A stretch of 11,731 nucleotides of DNA from an uncultured Caulobacterales bacterium (GCA_937981945.1 CALJNJ010000168.1:1-11731); one strand, 5' to 3'. Counted from the stretch's first letter, positions 1 to 9,322 are shown. Translations and numbers: made by a program. The notes: a model not told the origin generated them from the letters alone.

Positions 1-384
1 GTCATGATGCTCGATGTTGATTTTGTTGAGCTCAAACAAGGGTTTTTGAAATACCTGCCTTACGGGTTTGTTTTAGCCATTGTGTTGTTGACCGAGATGA
101 TAATGGTCGGCGCTATTTATTTTAGAGGTGATGCGAAAAAATTGGTCGTTTATGACGGCGAAAAGTCAAACCTCGAACGTTTCGGAGAGGTCCTCTACAC
201 GGATTACGCCTTCTTCTTTGAAGCCGCCGGCTTGGTTCTTTTGGTGGCGATGATCGGCGCCATTGTATTGACGCTGCGTCATCGTGATGATGTGAAAACT
301 CAAGACGTGGTCAAGCAAATCGGCCGGACCCGCGAGGATGCTATCGAAATGGTTGATATCCCATCCGGACAGGGAGTGGGCTAA
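1..384 (+). CDS. nuoJ: NADH-quinone oxidoreductase subunit J, C-terminal part (5' end outside window)
   Basis: This is the last 127 residues of NuoJ (ND6 homologue), a membrane-arm subunit of complex I that takes part in coupling quinone reduction to proton pumping. The frame is open from base 1, where codon GTC precedes Met-Met-Leu-Asp-Val-Asp-Phe. That Met is internal, because the N-terminal helices of a family of about 170-210 residues are missing. Two membrane segments are visible, at about residues 18-40 and 69-91 counted from the first Met. The second carries the family signature [17 protein letters not shown], near the end of NuoJ proteins. A charged cytoplasmic tail follows. The stop TAA shares its last A with the nuoK ATG. 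Identity is secure because nuoK, nuoL, nuoM and nuoN follow in standard order. nuoI should lie just upstream of the missing nuoJ start. Confidence 0.95.
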   Translation, partial: VMMLDVDFVELKQGFLKYLPYGFVLAIVLLTEMIMVGAIYFRGDAKKLVVYDGEKSNLERFGEVLYTDYAFFFEAAGLVLLVAMIGAIVLTLRHRDDVKTQDVVKQIGRTREDAIEMVDIPSGQGVG

Positions 385-710
385 TGACGATCGGACTTTC
401 CCATTATCTTATTGTTGCAGCGATCCTGTTCGTCATCGGCGTTTTCGGAATTTTCGTGAACCGAAAAAACGTGATCGTTATCTTGATGTGTGTCGAGCTT
501 ATTCTGCTGGCCGTTAATATTAACTTCGTCGCCTTTTCCGCCCACATGGCAGACACAGGACTGAATGAGCCCATGGCGGGCCAAGTCTTTGCATTATTCG
601 TTTTAACCGTAGCGGCTGCCGAGGCGGCCGTCGGCTTGGCCATTCTGGTCGTTTATTTCCGTAACCGCGGCAACATCGCCGTGGAAGATATTGATCTGAT
701 GAAGGGTTAG
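384..710 (+). CDS. nuoK: NADH-quinone oxidoreductase subunit K
   Basis: NuoK (ND4L homologue) is a three-helix subunit of the complex I membrane arm and part of the proton path. The 108 residues contain helices at about 4-24, 31-52 and 65-91. The two buried glutamates expected in helices 2 and 3 are present: Glu38 in [17 protein letters not shown] and Glu80 in [21 protein letters not shown]. The C-terminus [10 protein letters not shown] is typical of alphaproteobacteria. Most relatives have 100-102 residues. The extra length lies in the loop between helices 2 and 3 (about residues 54-65, [13 protein letters not shown]), roughly six residues longer than I recall as usual. The ATG overlaps the nuoJ stop by one base (TAATG). 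A ribosome-binding site AGGGAG lies at 371-376, inside nuoJ. Confidence 0.97.
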   Translation: MTIGLSHYLIVAAILFVIGVFGIFVNRKNVIVILMCVELILLAVNINFVAFSAHMADTGLNEPMAGQVFALFVLTVAAAEAAVGLAILVVYFRNRGNIAVEDIDLMKG

Positions 711-716
711 GGCCGA

Positions 717-2741
717 ATGTTCTACCAAGCACTCATCTTTGCGCCTTTGCTGGGCGCTATCATTGCCGGGTTTGGCGGGCGAAAGCTCGGAGATAAACCT
801 TCAATGGCGATTACGACAGGTCTCTTATTCCTGTCGGCCATATTGTCATGGATTGCTTTTGCAAAAGTCGGTTTTCAGCATGAAGCCACACAGATCAGCT
901 TATTCAGATGGATGGATGTGGGCGACTTCAAGGCCAATTGGGCGCTGAAGATCGACACGTTGACGGCGGTCATGCTCGTGGTGATCACGACCGTATCCGC
1001 GCTCGTCCATTTATATTCCTGGGGTTATATGGAAGAAGATCCGTCAAAACCCCGCTTCTTCGCCTATTTGTCCCTATTTACGTTTGCTATGCTGATGCTG
1101 GTAACCGCTGATAACTTCATTCAAATGTTCTTTGGATGGGAAGGGGTTGGGCTCGCGTCATATTTGTTGATCGGGTTTTGGTATAAAAAGCCCTCAGCAA
1201 ACGCCGCAGCGATTAAAGCCTTTGTCACCAACCGGGTTGGGGATGTGGGGCTGGCGCTGGGCGTCATGACCATTTTCTTTGTCTTTGGGTCCGTCAATTT
1301 TGATACGGTATTCGGGGCAATTCAAAACAATAACAACGATGTTCAAAACCTGACCCTGCCGTTTCTGGGCATGGAGTTTAACGCCATCGAATTAATCGCG
1401 TTTCTGCTGTTTGTCGGTGCCATGGGTAAGTCGGCTCAGTTCGTGCTTCATGTCTGGCTACCGGACGCTATGGAAGGTCCGACACCTGTTTCCGCATTGA
1501 TCCATGCCGCGACAATGGTGACGGCCGGGGTCTTCCTCGTTTGCCGCGCTTTTCCCATATATGAAGCCGCGCCGGTCACATCCGGATTTATTACGGTCCT
1601 CGGCGCATTTACGGCCTTTTTTGCTGCAACCGTCGGATTGGTGCAAAACGATATAAAACGGGTCATCGCCTATTCGACCTGTTCACAGCTGGGCTACATG
1701 TTCTTTGCCGCCGGTATCGGCGCCTATAACGCGGCCATGTTCCATTTATTCACACACGCTTTTTTCAAAGCGCTTCTGTTCTTAGGAGCAGGGTCTGTCA
1801 TCCACGCACTGCATCATCAGCAAGATATGCGTAAAATGGGCGGCTTATGGAAAGTTGTTCCGGTGACCTATATCGTGATGATCATCGGCACATTGGCAAT
1901 TACAGGTGTCGGAATTCCGGGAACCGGGAATATTGGCTTCGCCGGGTTCGCCTCCAAAGACTTCATTATCGAAAGCGCTTACGACGCCGGGCACGGGGGC
2001 AGCGCCGCAGGTGCATTTGCATTCTGGGCCGGGATTGTCGCGGCGCTTATGACGTCATTTTATAGCTGGCGTCTGATCTTCATGACTTTCCACGGCAAGC
2101 ATCGCGGGAAAAAGAAATATTTGGACGAAGCCCATGAGAGTCCACTTGTGATGACTATTCCTTTGGGCGTCTTGGCTATTGGGGCATTATTTGCCGGTTT
2201 CTTTTTCTATAAGAGCTTTGTCTATGGCGCGAACGGATTTTGGGATCATTCTTTGCCGGTCGGAGAGCACGCTGAAATAGCGGCTCGTAATTTGTACGCG
2301 GCGGCCGGCACAACCGCATCTGACGCAAATTACAGCGGCGGGCACAGCTATCCCGGATGGGTTCTATGGGCGCCGTTTATAGTCTCACTACTCGGCTTTG
2401 TGATCGCATGGTTTACCTACATGTATAAAAACGGCGTGGAGAAACGGATCAACGCTGAAGGCGGACCGATCTACAATTTCCTGCTCAACAAATGGTATAT
2501 AGACGAAATCTACGATGCCACAATTGTCCGCGCGACCAAATTCTTGGGCGATGTCTTTTGGAAAATTGGTGACATTGGAATTATTGACCGTTTCGGTCCG
2601 AACGGCGTGGCGGCTGCGGCAATGGCCGGCGCGCGTCGTCTGTCTAAATTTCAGAGCGGGTATCTCTACCACTATGCTTTTGTCATGCTGATCGGGGTTG
2701 CCGTTATCGTCGGCCTGGTCGCCCGTACGGTGGGAGGCTGA
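717..2741 (+). CDS. nuoL: NADH-quinone oxidoreductase subunit L (antiporter-like)
   Basis: NuoL (ND5 homologue) is the most distal antiporter-like proton channel of complex I. It carries the long lateral helix that lies along NuoM and NuoN. At 674 residues it is full length. Visible landmarks: Glu142 in [13 protein letters not shown] (the helix-5 glutamate); Lys238 in GAMGKSAQF followed by [45 protein letters not shown] at 311-328; and Lys414 in [14 protein letters not shown], the usual lysine of the second half-channel. The C-terminal region from about residue 575 ([14 protein letters not shown] and onward) fits the lateral helix and last membrane anchor. A Gly/Ala/Ser-rich loop at about 505-546 is the least familiar part. 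The start is the ATG six bases after nuoK, with AAGGG at 702-706 upstream. The TGA is followed at once by the nuoM start. Confidence 0.98.
   Translation: MFYQALIFAPLLGAIIAGFGGRKLGDKPSMAITTGLLFLSAILSWIAFAKVGFQHEATQISLFRWMDVGDFKANWALKIDTLTAVMLVVITTVSALVHLYSWGYMEEDPSKPRFFAYLSLFTFAMLMLVTADNFIQMFFGWEGVGLASYLLIGFWYKKPSANAAAIKAFVTNRVGDVGLALGVMTIFFVFGSVNFDTVFGAIQNNNNDVQNLTLPFLGMEFNAIELIAFLLFVGAMGKSAQFVLHVWLPDAMEGPTPVSALIHAATMVTAGVFLVCRAFPIYEAAPVTSGFITVLGAFTAFFAATVGLVQNDIKRVIAYSTCSQLGYMFFAAGIGAYNAAMFHLFTHAFFKALLFLGAGSVIHALHHQQDMRKMGGLWKVVPVTYIVMIIGTLAITGVGIPGTGNIGFAGFASKDFIIESAYDAGHGGSAAGAFAFWAGIVAALMTSFYSWRLIFMTFHGKHRGKKKYLDEAHESPLVMTIPLGVLAIGALFAGFFFYKSFVYGANGFWDHSLPVGEHAEIAARNLYAAAGTTASDANYSGGHSYPGWVLWAPFIVSLLGFVIAWFTYMYKNGVEKRINAEGGPIYNFLLNKWYIDEIYDATIVRATKFLGDVFWKIGDIGIIDRFGPNGVAAAAMAGARRLSKFQSGYLYHYAFVMLIGVAVIVGLVARTVGG
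2732..2737 (+). promoter_or_regulatory. Ribosome-binding site that fixes the nuoM start
   Basis: GGGAGG lies five bases before the ATG at 2743 and inside the last codons of nuoL. The nuoM frame is also open upstream from a TTG at 2698. That longer version would add 15 polar residues with no family resemblance, and I see no good binding site in front of it, so the start at 2743 is preferred. Confidence 0.8.
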
Positions 2742-2742
2742 T

Positions 2743-4278
2743 ATGTTGGAAAATATGCCAATCCTTTCACTATTGATTATTTTGCCTCTGCTCGGGGCTT
2801 TGGTCCTGATGGCTATGGCGCGGTTCTCTCGGAACTCAACCGGAGAGGCCAGAGCGCAGCTTGATAAGAATGCAACCGGCGTTGCTCTTCTTATTTCGGT
2901 CGGCGTTTTCATTTTATCGCTTTTAATGGTTTTCCAGTTTGACAGTACCACAGCTGATTTCCAGTTCGTCGAACGGGTTGAATGGCTGGGCGGCGGTATC
3001 GAATACCATTTGGGTGTAGACGGAATATCCGTGCTGTTTGTCTTACTGACAGCCTTTCTGACGCCGCTTTGTATTCTGGCCAGCGGTAAATCCATTGAGA
3101 AAAACATGCTCGACTACATGGTCACTTTTTTGATCATGGAAGCGATTATGATCGGCGTATTTTGCGCTCTTGATCTTATCTTGTTTTATCTGTTCTTCGA
3201 AGCCGTTCTTATTCCCATGTTCATTCTCATTGGGGTTTGGGGCGGAAAAGAACGGGTTTATGCGTCCTACAAATTCTTCCTATACACCTTGCTGGGATCG
3301 GTTCTGATGTTGGCGGCCGTTTTGTGGATTTACTTTTACGGTCAAAGTGAGCTCGGTGTTGCGACAACGGATATTGTTCGCCTCCAAACTTTAGATATCC
3401 CGGCTAAGGCTCAGACCTGGCTGTGGTTGGCATTCTTCGCATCCTTTGCGGTCAAGATGCCCATGTGGCCGGTCCATACTTGGCTGCCCGATGCGCACGT
3501 TCAGGCACCTACTGCCGGTTCGGTAATTCTGGCAGGCATCCTTTTGAAGATGGGCGGATACGGATTTTTGCGCTTCTCACTACCCATGTTTCCGGACGCC
3601 AGTGTCAAGTTTACACCGCTTATTTTTGCGCTGTCAGTTATCGCCATTATTTATACTTCACTGGTCGCCTATCGTCAGAAAGACATCAAAAAGCTGATTG
3701 CCTATTCTTCGGTCGCCCATATGGGTTTTGTGACCATGGGTATTTTCGCAGTCAACGCACAGGGTATTCAGGGCGGCATTTTTCAAATGCTTAGCCACGG
3801 ACTGATCTCCGGCGCGTTGTTCTTCTGTGTCGGCGTTATTTATGATCGTATGCATACGCGCGAAATCGCTTTTTACGGCGGTCTTGTTAAACGCATGCCG
3901 ATTTATGCGTTCTTCTTAATGCTGTTTACTATGGCGAATGTGGGCTTGCCCGGCACGTCCGGCTTTGTTGGAGAAATCCTGACCATGGTCGGCGTCTATA
4001 AGGTCAACCCATGGGTCGCAGCCGGTGCTGCGCTTGGTATGATTTTGTCAGCTGTTTATGCGCTTTATCTTTACCGCGCCGTTATCTTCGGTGAACCGAC
4101 CAATGAAAAATTGGCGGATATTGAAGACATGAACCGAACTGAAATTATGGTGCTCGCACCGTTGGCTATCTTTGTTATCATTTTGGGTGTTTACCCATCG
4201 CTGATCACGGATGTCACGGCCGTTTCGGTTGACAATTTGATTGCGAATTTCAACGCAGCCATAGGGCAGGGGTCTTAA
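2743..4278 (+). CDS. nuoM: NADH-quinone oxidoreductase subunit M (antiporter-like)
   Basis: NuoM (ND4 homologue) is the middle antiporter-like proton channel of the complex I membrane arm. The 511-residue product begins [20 protein letters not shown], the usual first helix. Key residues are in place: Glu153 in [20 protein letters not shown] (helix-5 glutamate), Lys238 in [20 protein letters not shown] (helix-7 lysine) and Lys269 in [14 protein letters not shown] (helix-8 lysine). After these comes [18 protein letters not shown], the second family signature. Length and composition are normal, with about 14 hydrophobic segments. It starts one base after the nuoL stop and ends two bases before the nuoN ATG, so it is almost certainly co-translated with its partners. 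Confidence 0.98.
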   Translation: MLENMPILSLLIILPLLGALVLMAMARFSRNSTGEARAQLDKNATGVALLISVGVFILSLLMVFQFDSTTADFQFVERVEWLGGGIEYHLGVDGISVLFVLLTAFLTPLCILASGKSIEKNMLDYMVTFLIMEAIMIGVFCALDLILFYLFFEAVLIPMFILIGVWGGKERVYASYKFFLYTLLGSVLMLAAVLWIYFYGQSELGVATTDIVRLQTLDIPAKAQTWLWLAFFASFAVKMPMWPVHTWLPDAHVQAPTAGSVILAGILLKMGGYGFLRFSLPMFPDASVKFTPLIFALSVIAIIYTSLVAYRQKDIKKLIAYSSVAHMGFVTMGIFAVNAQGIQGGIFQMLSHGLISGALFFCVGVIYDRMHTREIAFYGGLVKRMPIYAFFLMLFTMANVGLPGTSGFVGEILTMVGVYKVNPWVAAGAALGMILSAVYALYLYRAVIFGEPTNEKLADIEDMNRTEIMVLAPLAIFVIILGVYPSLITDVTAVSVDNLIANFNAAIGQGS

Positions 4279-4280
4279 TC

Positions 4281-5720
4281 ATGGAAAACCTCAATCTGCA
4301 TTTAGTTTGGCCTGAAATACTTCTGGCAATCTCTGCGTCTCTTTTATTGGGCTTTGGTGTTTCCAAGACCCAAAACCGGGCGCCGCTGGTTCGGATTATT
4401 GCAATCGGAATATTGGTTGTCTTCGCTCTGCTGAGCTATATTATGGGGTCCCCTGACGGTGAGGCGTTTAAAGGCGCCTTGGTCGTCGACAGTTTCGGCC
4501 GCTATACAAAGTTCTTCATTGGGATAGCGGCTGCTCTGGGATTGCTCCTGGCCGGTAACTATTTGGAACGTGAAAAACTTGACCACTACGAGTTTTCCGT
4601 CCTCACCCTCTATGCCGTATTAGGCATGAGCATAATGGTCTCAGCGAATAATTTGCTGTCCCTCTACATCGGGGTGGAAATGCAGAGCCTGGCGCTTTAT
4701 GTTATGGCTGCTTTTAATCGGGACAGCCTAAGAGCGTCAGAAGCCGGACTGAAATATTTTGTTTTGGGCGCACTGTCTTCGGGTCTTTTGCTGTACGGGA
4801 TATCATTGATCTACGGCTTTACCGGAACGCTTGATTTCAATAATATTGCGGCGTCGGTTCAAGCCGACGGCCTGAGTATCGGATTGATCGGGGGCTTGGT
4901 GTTTCTCTTATGCGGCCTCGCATTTAAAATTTCGGCAGCGCCTTTTCATATGTGGACGCCCGATGTTTACGAAGGGGCGCCGACACCCGTCACCGGGTTT
5001 TTTGCAGCAGCGCCAAAGTTTGCGGCGATTGCGTTAATCGCAAGATTGGTCACAGGACCGTTTGGCGATATTTCGGCGCAGTGGCAGCAAGTGATTATCG
5101 CCCTGTCCGTGATGTCCATGCTGATCGGCGCTATCGGCGCTTTGCAGCAAACCAACATCAAACGCCTGATGGCTTACTCGTCTATCGCCAATATGGGATA
5201 TGCACTCGTGCCTTTGGCGGCCGGAACGGAAGCGGGCGTCCGCGGTATGCTGATCTTTATGACCATTTATTTGATTACGGTCGTCGGGATATTTGCGTGT
5301 ATTTTGCAAATGCGAATTCGTGACGGCATGGTTGAGCGTATCAGCGATTTGTCAGGCCTGGCCAAAAACAATCGCGGCATGGCCTTGGCGATGACGGTCT
5401 TTATGTTGTCGCTGATGGGTATTCCGCCGCTTTTAGGTTTCTTCGGGAAGCTCTTTGCGTTCCTGCCGGCGGTGCAAGCGGACCTGATTTGGCTGGTTGT
5501 CCTGGCCCTTATCGCCAGTGTTATCGGCGCGTTTTATTATCTGCGGATTATCAAGACCATGTGGTTTGACGAAGGAGATACAGAGTTTGTCATACCCGTT
5601 CGCTCACTTAGCTGGACATCAGCGATTTCGGCATTGCTTTTGGTCGGGATCGTATTGGTTCCATTTATCGCGAAGTCCGGTCAGAACTGGATAGCCTTGG
5701 CATCGTCCGGCCTGTTTTGA
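4281..5720 (+). CDS. nuoN: NADH-quinone oxidoreductase subunit N (antiporter-like)
   Basis: NuoN (ND2 homologue) is the third antiporter-like channel of complex I, closest to the hydrophilic arm, and normally the last nuo gene. The 479 residues show Glu133 in LSLYIGVEMQSLALYVMAAF, Lys216 in GLAFKISAAPFHMWTPDVYE and Lys246 in FFAAAPKFAAIALIARL, the charged residues of the channel. NIKRLMAYSSIANMGYAL follows as the second signature. Length is normal for the family. GGGG at 4269-4272, eight bases before the ATG, is the likely ribosome-binding site and lies within the nuoM 3' end. No terminator follows. The TGA is separated by one base from the TTG start of birA. Confidence 0.98.
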   Translation: MENLNLHLVWPEILLAISASLLLGFGVSKTQNRAPLVRIIAIGILVVFALLSYIMGSPDGEAFKGALVVDSFGRYTKFFIGIAAALGLLLAGNYLEREKLDHYEFSVLTLYAVLGMSIMVSANNLLSLYIGVEMQSLALYVMAAFNRDSLRASEAGLKYFVLGALSSGLLLYGISLIYGFTGTLDFNNIAASVQADGLSIGLIGGLVFLLCGLAFKISAAPFHMWTPDVYEGAPTPVTGFFAAAPKFAAIALIARLVTGPFGDISAQWQQVIIALSVMSMLIGAIGALQQTNIKRLMAYSSIANMGYALVPLAAGTEAGVRGMLIFMTIYLITVVGIFACILQMRIRDGMVERISDLSGLAKNNRGMALAMTVFMLSLMGIPPLLGFFGKLFAFLPAVQADLIWLVVLALIASVIGAFYYLRIIKTMWFDEGDTEFVIPVRSLSWTSAISALLLVGIVLVPFIAKSGQNWIALASSGLF

Positions 5721-5721
5721 T

Positions 5722-6438
5722 TTGCGGATAATCCGGCTCGATACAACAGGTTCAACCAATTCAGAGGCTCGCAAGCTGACAACAGAGGCGGATTTAGGGC
5801 CGGTTTGGATCAGCGCGAAATCACAGCAAGCCGGAAAAGGTCGAACGGGGCGTAGCTGGGTGTCTCCCATCGGCAATCTTTACGCGTCTTATCTGTTTCC
5901 GTCTGACATAGCCGCGGGACAAAAAAGCCTATATAGTTTCGTGGCGACTTTAGCCGTTTTCGATACGCTGATAGAGTTCCATCCGGATGGTGATTTCGGT
6001 ATAAAATGGCCCAATGATGTCCTGCTGGGAAAAGCCAAAATATCCGGCATGTTACTGGAAACCGGGCAAGTCCACCGTCAAGGCTGGGTCATTGCCGGCA
6101 TCGGTATCAATGTGAAATCTCATCCGGCGGATTTGCCTTATCCTGCCACAAGTTTGGGGGCTCATTTAATGACGGGGCCGGATCCGTCTGATGTATTAGA
6201 TGTTTTAATCGACCGGTTCGAACAACGAAAAACCGAATTTGAAACGCAGGGATTCGCCCCAATTCGAGAGGCATGGAAAGCGCGCGCGATGAATTTGCCC
6301 GGGCCGGTTAAAGTCCGTCTTCCGAGCGAAACTTTTGAGGGACAAGCGGTCGATTTAGGTCAAAACGGGGCATTGCAGGTTCGGCTCTCAACCGGCACGA
6401 TGAGGGACGTACACGCAGGTGATGTGTTTTTAGGATAG
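5722..6438 (+). CDS. birA: Biotin-[acetyl-CoA-carboxylase] ligase, catalytic form without repressor domain
   Basis: This enzyme makes biotinyl-5'-AMP from biotin and ATP and attaches biotin to the carrier lysine of biotin-dependent carboxylases in the cytoplasm. Seen in the 238 residues: STN at 11-13, the nucleotide/biotin loop AGKGRTGRSW (37-46), KWPND (95-99), a Lys/Gly segment GKAKISGMLLE (103-113), and GIGIN (126-130). A small C-terminal beta domain spans about 193-238. There is no N-terminal helix-turn-helix, so unlike E. coli BirA it should not act as a DNA-binding repressor. The start is TTG. The frame is closed by TAG at 5692-5694, no other usual start codon lies between, and STN sits only ten residues in, as expected. 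I see no clear ribosome-binding site, so translation probably depends on coupling to nuoN. I expect propionyl-CoA and acetyl-CoA carboxylases as targets. Confidence 0.93.
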   Translation: MRIIRLDTTGSTNSEARKLTTEADLGPVWISAKSQQAGKGRTGRSWVSPIGNLYASYLFPSDIAAGQKSLYSFVATLAVFDTLIEFHPDGDFGIKWPNDVLLGKAKISGMLLETGQVHRQGWVIAGIGINVKSHPADLPYPATSLGAHLMTGPDPSDVLDVLIDRFEQRKTEFETQGFAPIREAWKARAMNLPGPVKVRLPSETFEGQAVDLGQNGALQVRLSTGTMRDVHAGDVFLG

Positions 6439-6444
6439 TCTATT

Positions 6445-7215
6445 ATGTTATTGGCAATCGACAGCGGCAATACCAATTCGCTTTTTGCGATCAGAGATGA
6501 CAATGATTGGGTTGTCGAATGGCGGATCGCAACGGATCCGACCCGGACGGCAGACGAATATGCCGTTTGGCTCTATCAATTGCTGAATATGCAGGGGCTG
6601 AGCTTTGAAGATATCTCCGATTGCATTATTTCGACCGTTGTCCCGCAATCTCTTTTCAATATGCGCAATTTGGCAAGGCGCCATTTAAAAGTGGAACCTT
6701 TAATTGTCGGAGAGCCCGGCGTTGAAATCGGAATAGGGGTTCGCTTGGATAATCCCCGCGAAGTGGGGGCGGACCGTTTGGTGAATTGTATCGGTGCCCG
6801 TAAAGTTTATGACGGACCTCTGATCATTGTCGACAGCGGTACGGCGACGACGTTTGATATACTTTCTGAAGATGATCATTTTGAAGGAGGCATCATTGCT
6901 CCCGGTATAAATTTGTCCGTAAGAGCTCTACATGAAGCGGCTGCCAAATTACCTCGCATTGCTATCAAAAAACCGACCAAAGTGGTGGGAACCGATACTG
7001 TCAGCGCGATGCAGTCCGGAATTTTCTGGGGTTATATCGGATTGATAGACGGCTTGATCAGAAGGATCAAAGCTGAAGACGGCCGCAATTTTACAGTTAT
7101 AGGAACCGGCGGTGTGGCGTCTTTGTTCGAAGGGGCATCAGAAATGATTGATCATTATGATCACAATTTGACCATTAACGGTCTGCTGGAAATCCGGAAT
7201 TTAAATAAAAAATAA
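6445..7215 (+). CDS. coaX: Type III pantothenate kinase
   Basis: CoaX phosphorylates pantothenate with ATP in the first committed step of coenzyme A synthesis. The 256 residues show the ASKHA-fold motifs of the type III family: the phosphate loop AIDSGNTN (4-11), [11 protein letters not shown] (108-118) with Asp110 as the likely catalytic base, DSGTATTFD (130-138), [22 protein letters not shown] (148-169 region), and GTGGVA (220-225). Length is typical (about 250-260). From knowledge of the family, CoaX enzymes need a monovalent cation and are not feedback-inhibited by CoA, unlike CoaA. AGGA at 6432-6435, in the end of birA, is a plausible binding site nine bases before the ATG. The stop TAA shares an A with the rnj ATG. 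Confidence 0.95.
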   Translation: MLLAIDSGNTNSLFAIRDDNDWVVEWRIATDPTRTADEYAVWLYQLLNMQGLSFEDISDCIISTVVPQSLFNMRNLARRHLKVEPLIVGEPGVEIGIGVRLDNPREVGADRLVNCIGARKVYDGPLIIVDSGTATTFDILSEDDHFEGGIIAPGINLSVRALHEAAAKLPRIAIKKPTKVVGTDTVSAMQSGIFWGYIGLIDGLIRRIKAEDGRNFTVIGTGGVASLFEGASEMIDHYDHNLTINGLLEIRNLNKK

Positions 7216-8894
7216 TGGCAAAATCAAAAGACGAATTAGTATTCCTGCCGCTTGGCGGCAGCGGTGAAATCGGCATGAATCTCAATCTGTTTGGATTTGG
7301 CCCCGCCCATGATCGCAAATGGATAATCGTCGATATCGGCGTTACATTCGGTGATCTCGCGACGCCCGGCATAGAGATCATAATGCCCGATACGGAATTC
7401 ATTGAAGAGTATGCGGGCAATTTATTGGGCATCGTTCTGACCCACGCCCATGAAGATCATATGGGCGCTTTGGCGCGATTGTGGCCCCGTCTCAAATGCC
7501 CGGTCTATGCGACGCCCTTTACAATGTATTTGGTCAAAGACCGCCTGGCTGAGGTTGATCTTTTGGATCAGGTTGATCTGCGCGAAATGCCGCTCAAAAG
7601 CCGGTTTCAATTGGGACCGTTTGATCTCGAATATATCACGATTACCCATTCAATCCCTGAGCCTAACGGGCTTGCGATCAGAACACCTGCCGGTTTGGTG
7701 CTTCATACCGGGGATTGGAAAATCGATGAAGACCCACAGCTCGGGGAACCCATTGACGTATCGGCTTTGACCCAGCTTCGCGACGAAGGCGTACTGGCCA
7801 TGATTTGCGACTCGACAAATGCAATGTCGCCCGGGCGAGCCGGTTCCGAAGGTGATGTGCGAAAAGAGCTGCACAAACTTGTCGGAGAATATGAGGGCCG
7901 CGGCGTCGCTGTCGCGTCGTTTGCTTCCAATGTGGCGCGGCTTGAAAGCATAATGCTGGCAGCTAAGGCTCATGACCGGGTTGTTTGCCTGGTTGGCAGA
8001 TCAATGCGCCGCATGGTCGGCGCGGGCCGATCGGTTGGTCTGTTATCTGGCGTGGGGCCGATTGTCGGCGAAGAAGAAGCCAAGGCCTTGCCTGCCGGAA
8101 ATGTTCTTTATCTCTGCACCGGAAGTCAAGGCGAGGGTCGGGCTGCTCTGTCAAAAATCGCCAATGGTGAACGCCGAAATGTGAAGTTCAAATCGGGTGA
8201 TGTGGTTATCTTCTCGTCCAAGGTCATACCCGGGAACGAAAAATCCATCTTCAGATTGCAAAACAGTCTGGCTGAAGACGGTGTTGAGATCGTCACGGAA
8301 AAGGACCGCCCAATTCATGTCTCAGGCCATCCTTATAGGGATGAGCTCAAGCAAATGTATGAATGGGTGAAGCCCCATATTTCCGTGCCGGTTCACGGAG
8401 AGCGGCGTCACCTGATGGAGCATGCCAAACTGGCAAGGTCTTTGGGCGTTAAACACACCCATGATCCCTATAACGGTGAGATGATTAAATTATCCCAAGA
8501 GGGATTGGAAGTGATTGATATTGTACCGTCCGGACGACTTCATGAAGATGGCGGCGTTATAGTCAGATCAGATGATCCGGGCCTTCGTCTGCGCCGTAAA
8601 ATGGCCTATGCTGGTCATATTTCAGTGAGCTTGGTTTATAATAGTAAAGGCAAGATCATCTCAGGACCCGAGCCCAGAATCAGTGGGTTCCCTGAAGGAA
8701 AAAACGGCGAGTTAATGGATGAATTACTGGATCTGGTGGCTGACGAAGCAGAGAGCGTATTTAAAAAAATCCCTTCAAAAGCACGACAGGATGAAGATTT
8801 GGTAGAAGAGCGTATCCGCTCCAAAGTCAGACGATTAGTGGCGGGCAAAACCGACAAACGTTCCGTCGTCGAAGTCACGGCCCATTTAATTTAG
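7215..8894 (+). CDS. rnj: Ribonuclease J (metallo-beta-lactamase / beta-CASP)
   Basis: RNase J is a zinc-dependent 5'-3' exoribonuclease and endonuclease that matures and degrades RNA. The 559 residues are full length. The metallo-beta-lactamase core begins with LPLGGSGEIGMN (11-22). It carries the metal ligands His77, His79, Asp81 and His82 (HAHEDH), His145 (ITITHSIPEPNGLAI) and Asp167 (LHTGDWKID). A beta-CASP domain spans roughly 195-375, with CDSTNA at 198-203, a conserved FASNVARLES segment and SGHPYRDEL at 370-378. PVHGERRHL with His394 supplies the last active-site motif. A C-terminal domain of about 100 residues ends the protein. All expected catalytic residues appear intact, so it should be active. 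The ATG overlaps the coaX stop (TAATG) and lacks a clear ribosome-binding site in an AT-rich lead, which suggests translational coupling to coaX. Confidence 0.96.
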   Translation: MAKSKDELVFLPLGGSGEIGMNLNLFGFGPAHDRKWIIVDIGVTFGDLATPGIEIIMPDTEFIEEYAGNLLGIVLTHAHEDHMGALARLWPRLKCPVYATPFTMYLVKDRLAEVDLLDQVDLREMPLKSRFQLGPFDLEYITITHSIPEPNGLAIRTPAGLVLHTGDWKIDEDPQLGEPIDVSALTQLRDEGVLAMICDSTNAMSPGRAGSEGDVRKELHKLVGEYEGRGVAVASFASNVARLESIMLAAKAHDRVVCLVGRSMRRMVGAGRSVGLLSGVGPIVGEEEAKALPAGNVLYLCTGSQGEGRAALSKIANGERRNVKFKSGDVVIFSSKVIPGNEKSIFRLQNSLAEDGVEIVTEKDRPIHVSGHPYRDELKQMYEWVKPHISVPVHGERRHLMEHAKLARSLGVKHTHDPYNGEMIKLSQEGLEVIDIVPSGRLHEDGGVIVRSDDPGLRLRRKMAYAGHISVSLVYNSKGKIISGPEPRISGFPEGKNGELMDELLDLVADEAESVFKKIPSKARQDEDLVEERIRSKVRRLVAGKTDKRSVVEVTAHLI

Positions 8895-8897
8895 GAG
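8893..8897 (+). promoter_or_regulatory. Strong ribosome-binding site of the mce gene
   Basis: AGGAG begins inside the rnj stop codon and lies five bases before the ATG at 8903. It is the most canonical site among the genes from birA onward. It suggests that mce can be translated independently of rnj even though the gap between them is only eight bases. Confidence 0.75.
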
Positions 8898-8902
8898 TTA
8901 TC

Positions 8903-9319
8903 ATGATTGGACCGCTGAACCATGTGGGCATTGCCGTTCCTGATATCCAAACAGCGATTGCGTTTTACCGTGATGTCTTGGGCGCGACCGATATCACCGA
9001 ACCTAAAGATCTGCCGCCGCAGGGCGTTACTTATGCGTTTGTCAATTTGCCAAGCGGGCAAGTCGAACTGATTGAGCCTTACGGAAAAACATCACCCATA
9101 ATAAAGTTTTTGGAGCGCAACCCCAAAGGTGGCCAGCATCATATTTGTTTTGAGGTCGATGACATTCACAAAGCTTCGCTGGAAATGGCGGCCAAAGGCA
9201 TGCGGGTTTTGAATGAACCAAGAATTGGCGCCCATGGGACTTTGGTGGTGTTCCTGCACCCGGGGGATGCCGGCGGCGTTTTAATCGAGCTGATGGAAAG
9301 CCCGAAAGAGGACCACTAA
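8903..9319 (+). CDS. mce: Methylmalonyl-CoA epimerase
   Basis: The enzyme interconverts (2S)- and (2R)-methylmalonyl-CoA, linking propionyl-CoA carboxylase to methylmalonyl-CoA mutase and so to succinyl-CoA. The 138 residues form a vicinal-oxygen-chelate protein with two beta-alpha-beta-beta-beta halves. The first half starts LNHVGIAVPDIQTAIAFYRD with metal ligand His7. Glu55 in SGQVELIEPYG is probably the second ligand. GGQHHICFEVDDI contributes His79 or His80, and Glu129 in GGVLIELMES the last. The PKGGQHHICFEVDDI motif separates it from general glyoxalases. Length is normal for a single-domain epimerase. A different VOC enzyme is possible but unlikely. The biotinylated carboxylase that makes its substrate would be a target of the BirA encoded upstream. 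Confidence 0.92.
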   Translation: MIGPLNHVGIAVPDIQTAIAFYRDVLGATDITEPKDLPPQGVTYAFVNLPSGQVELIEPYGKTSPIIKFLERNPKGGQHHICFEVDDIHKASLEMAAKGMRVLNEPRIGAHGTLVVFLHPGDAGGVLIELMESPKEDH

Positions 9320-9322
9320 GAA

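Noticed and set aside
513..524. 12-base perfect palindrome GTTAATATTAAC
   Set aside because: It lies inside nuoK and encodes the conserved VNIN residues of helix 2, so it is explained by protein sequence, with nothing nearby to suggest an operator.
2698..2742. Upstream TTG extension of nuoM by 15 codons
   Set aside because: The added residues are polar and unlike any NuoM N-terminus, and a strong GGGAGG stands just before the ATG at 2743.
2388..3107. 239-codon open frame on the - strand across the nuoL/nuoM junction
   Set aside because: It lies opposite two certain genes with intact family motifs, its product is low-complexity (Ser/Thr/Lys/Arg-rich) and resembles no family I know. It is best read as a shadow frame.
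7149..7163. 15-base inverted repeat TGATCAT-T-ATGATCA near the end of coaX
   Set aside because: It is within coding sequence for an IDHYDH stretch. It could in principle act on rnj, 50 bases downstream, but there is no promoter evidence and chance is likely.
8080..8091. CAAGGCCTTG palindrome in rnj
   Set aside because: Short, GC-rich and inside conserved coding sequence; expected by chance in a window of this size.
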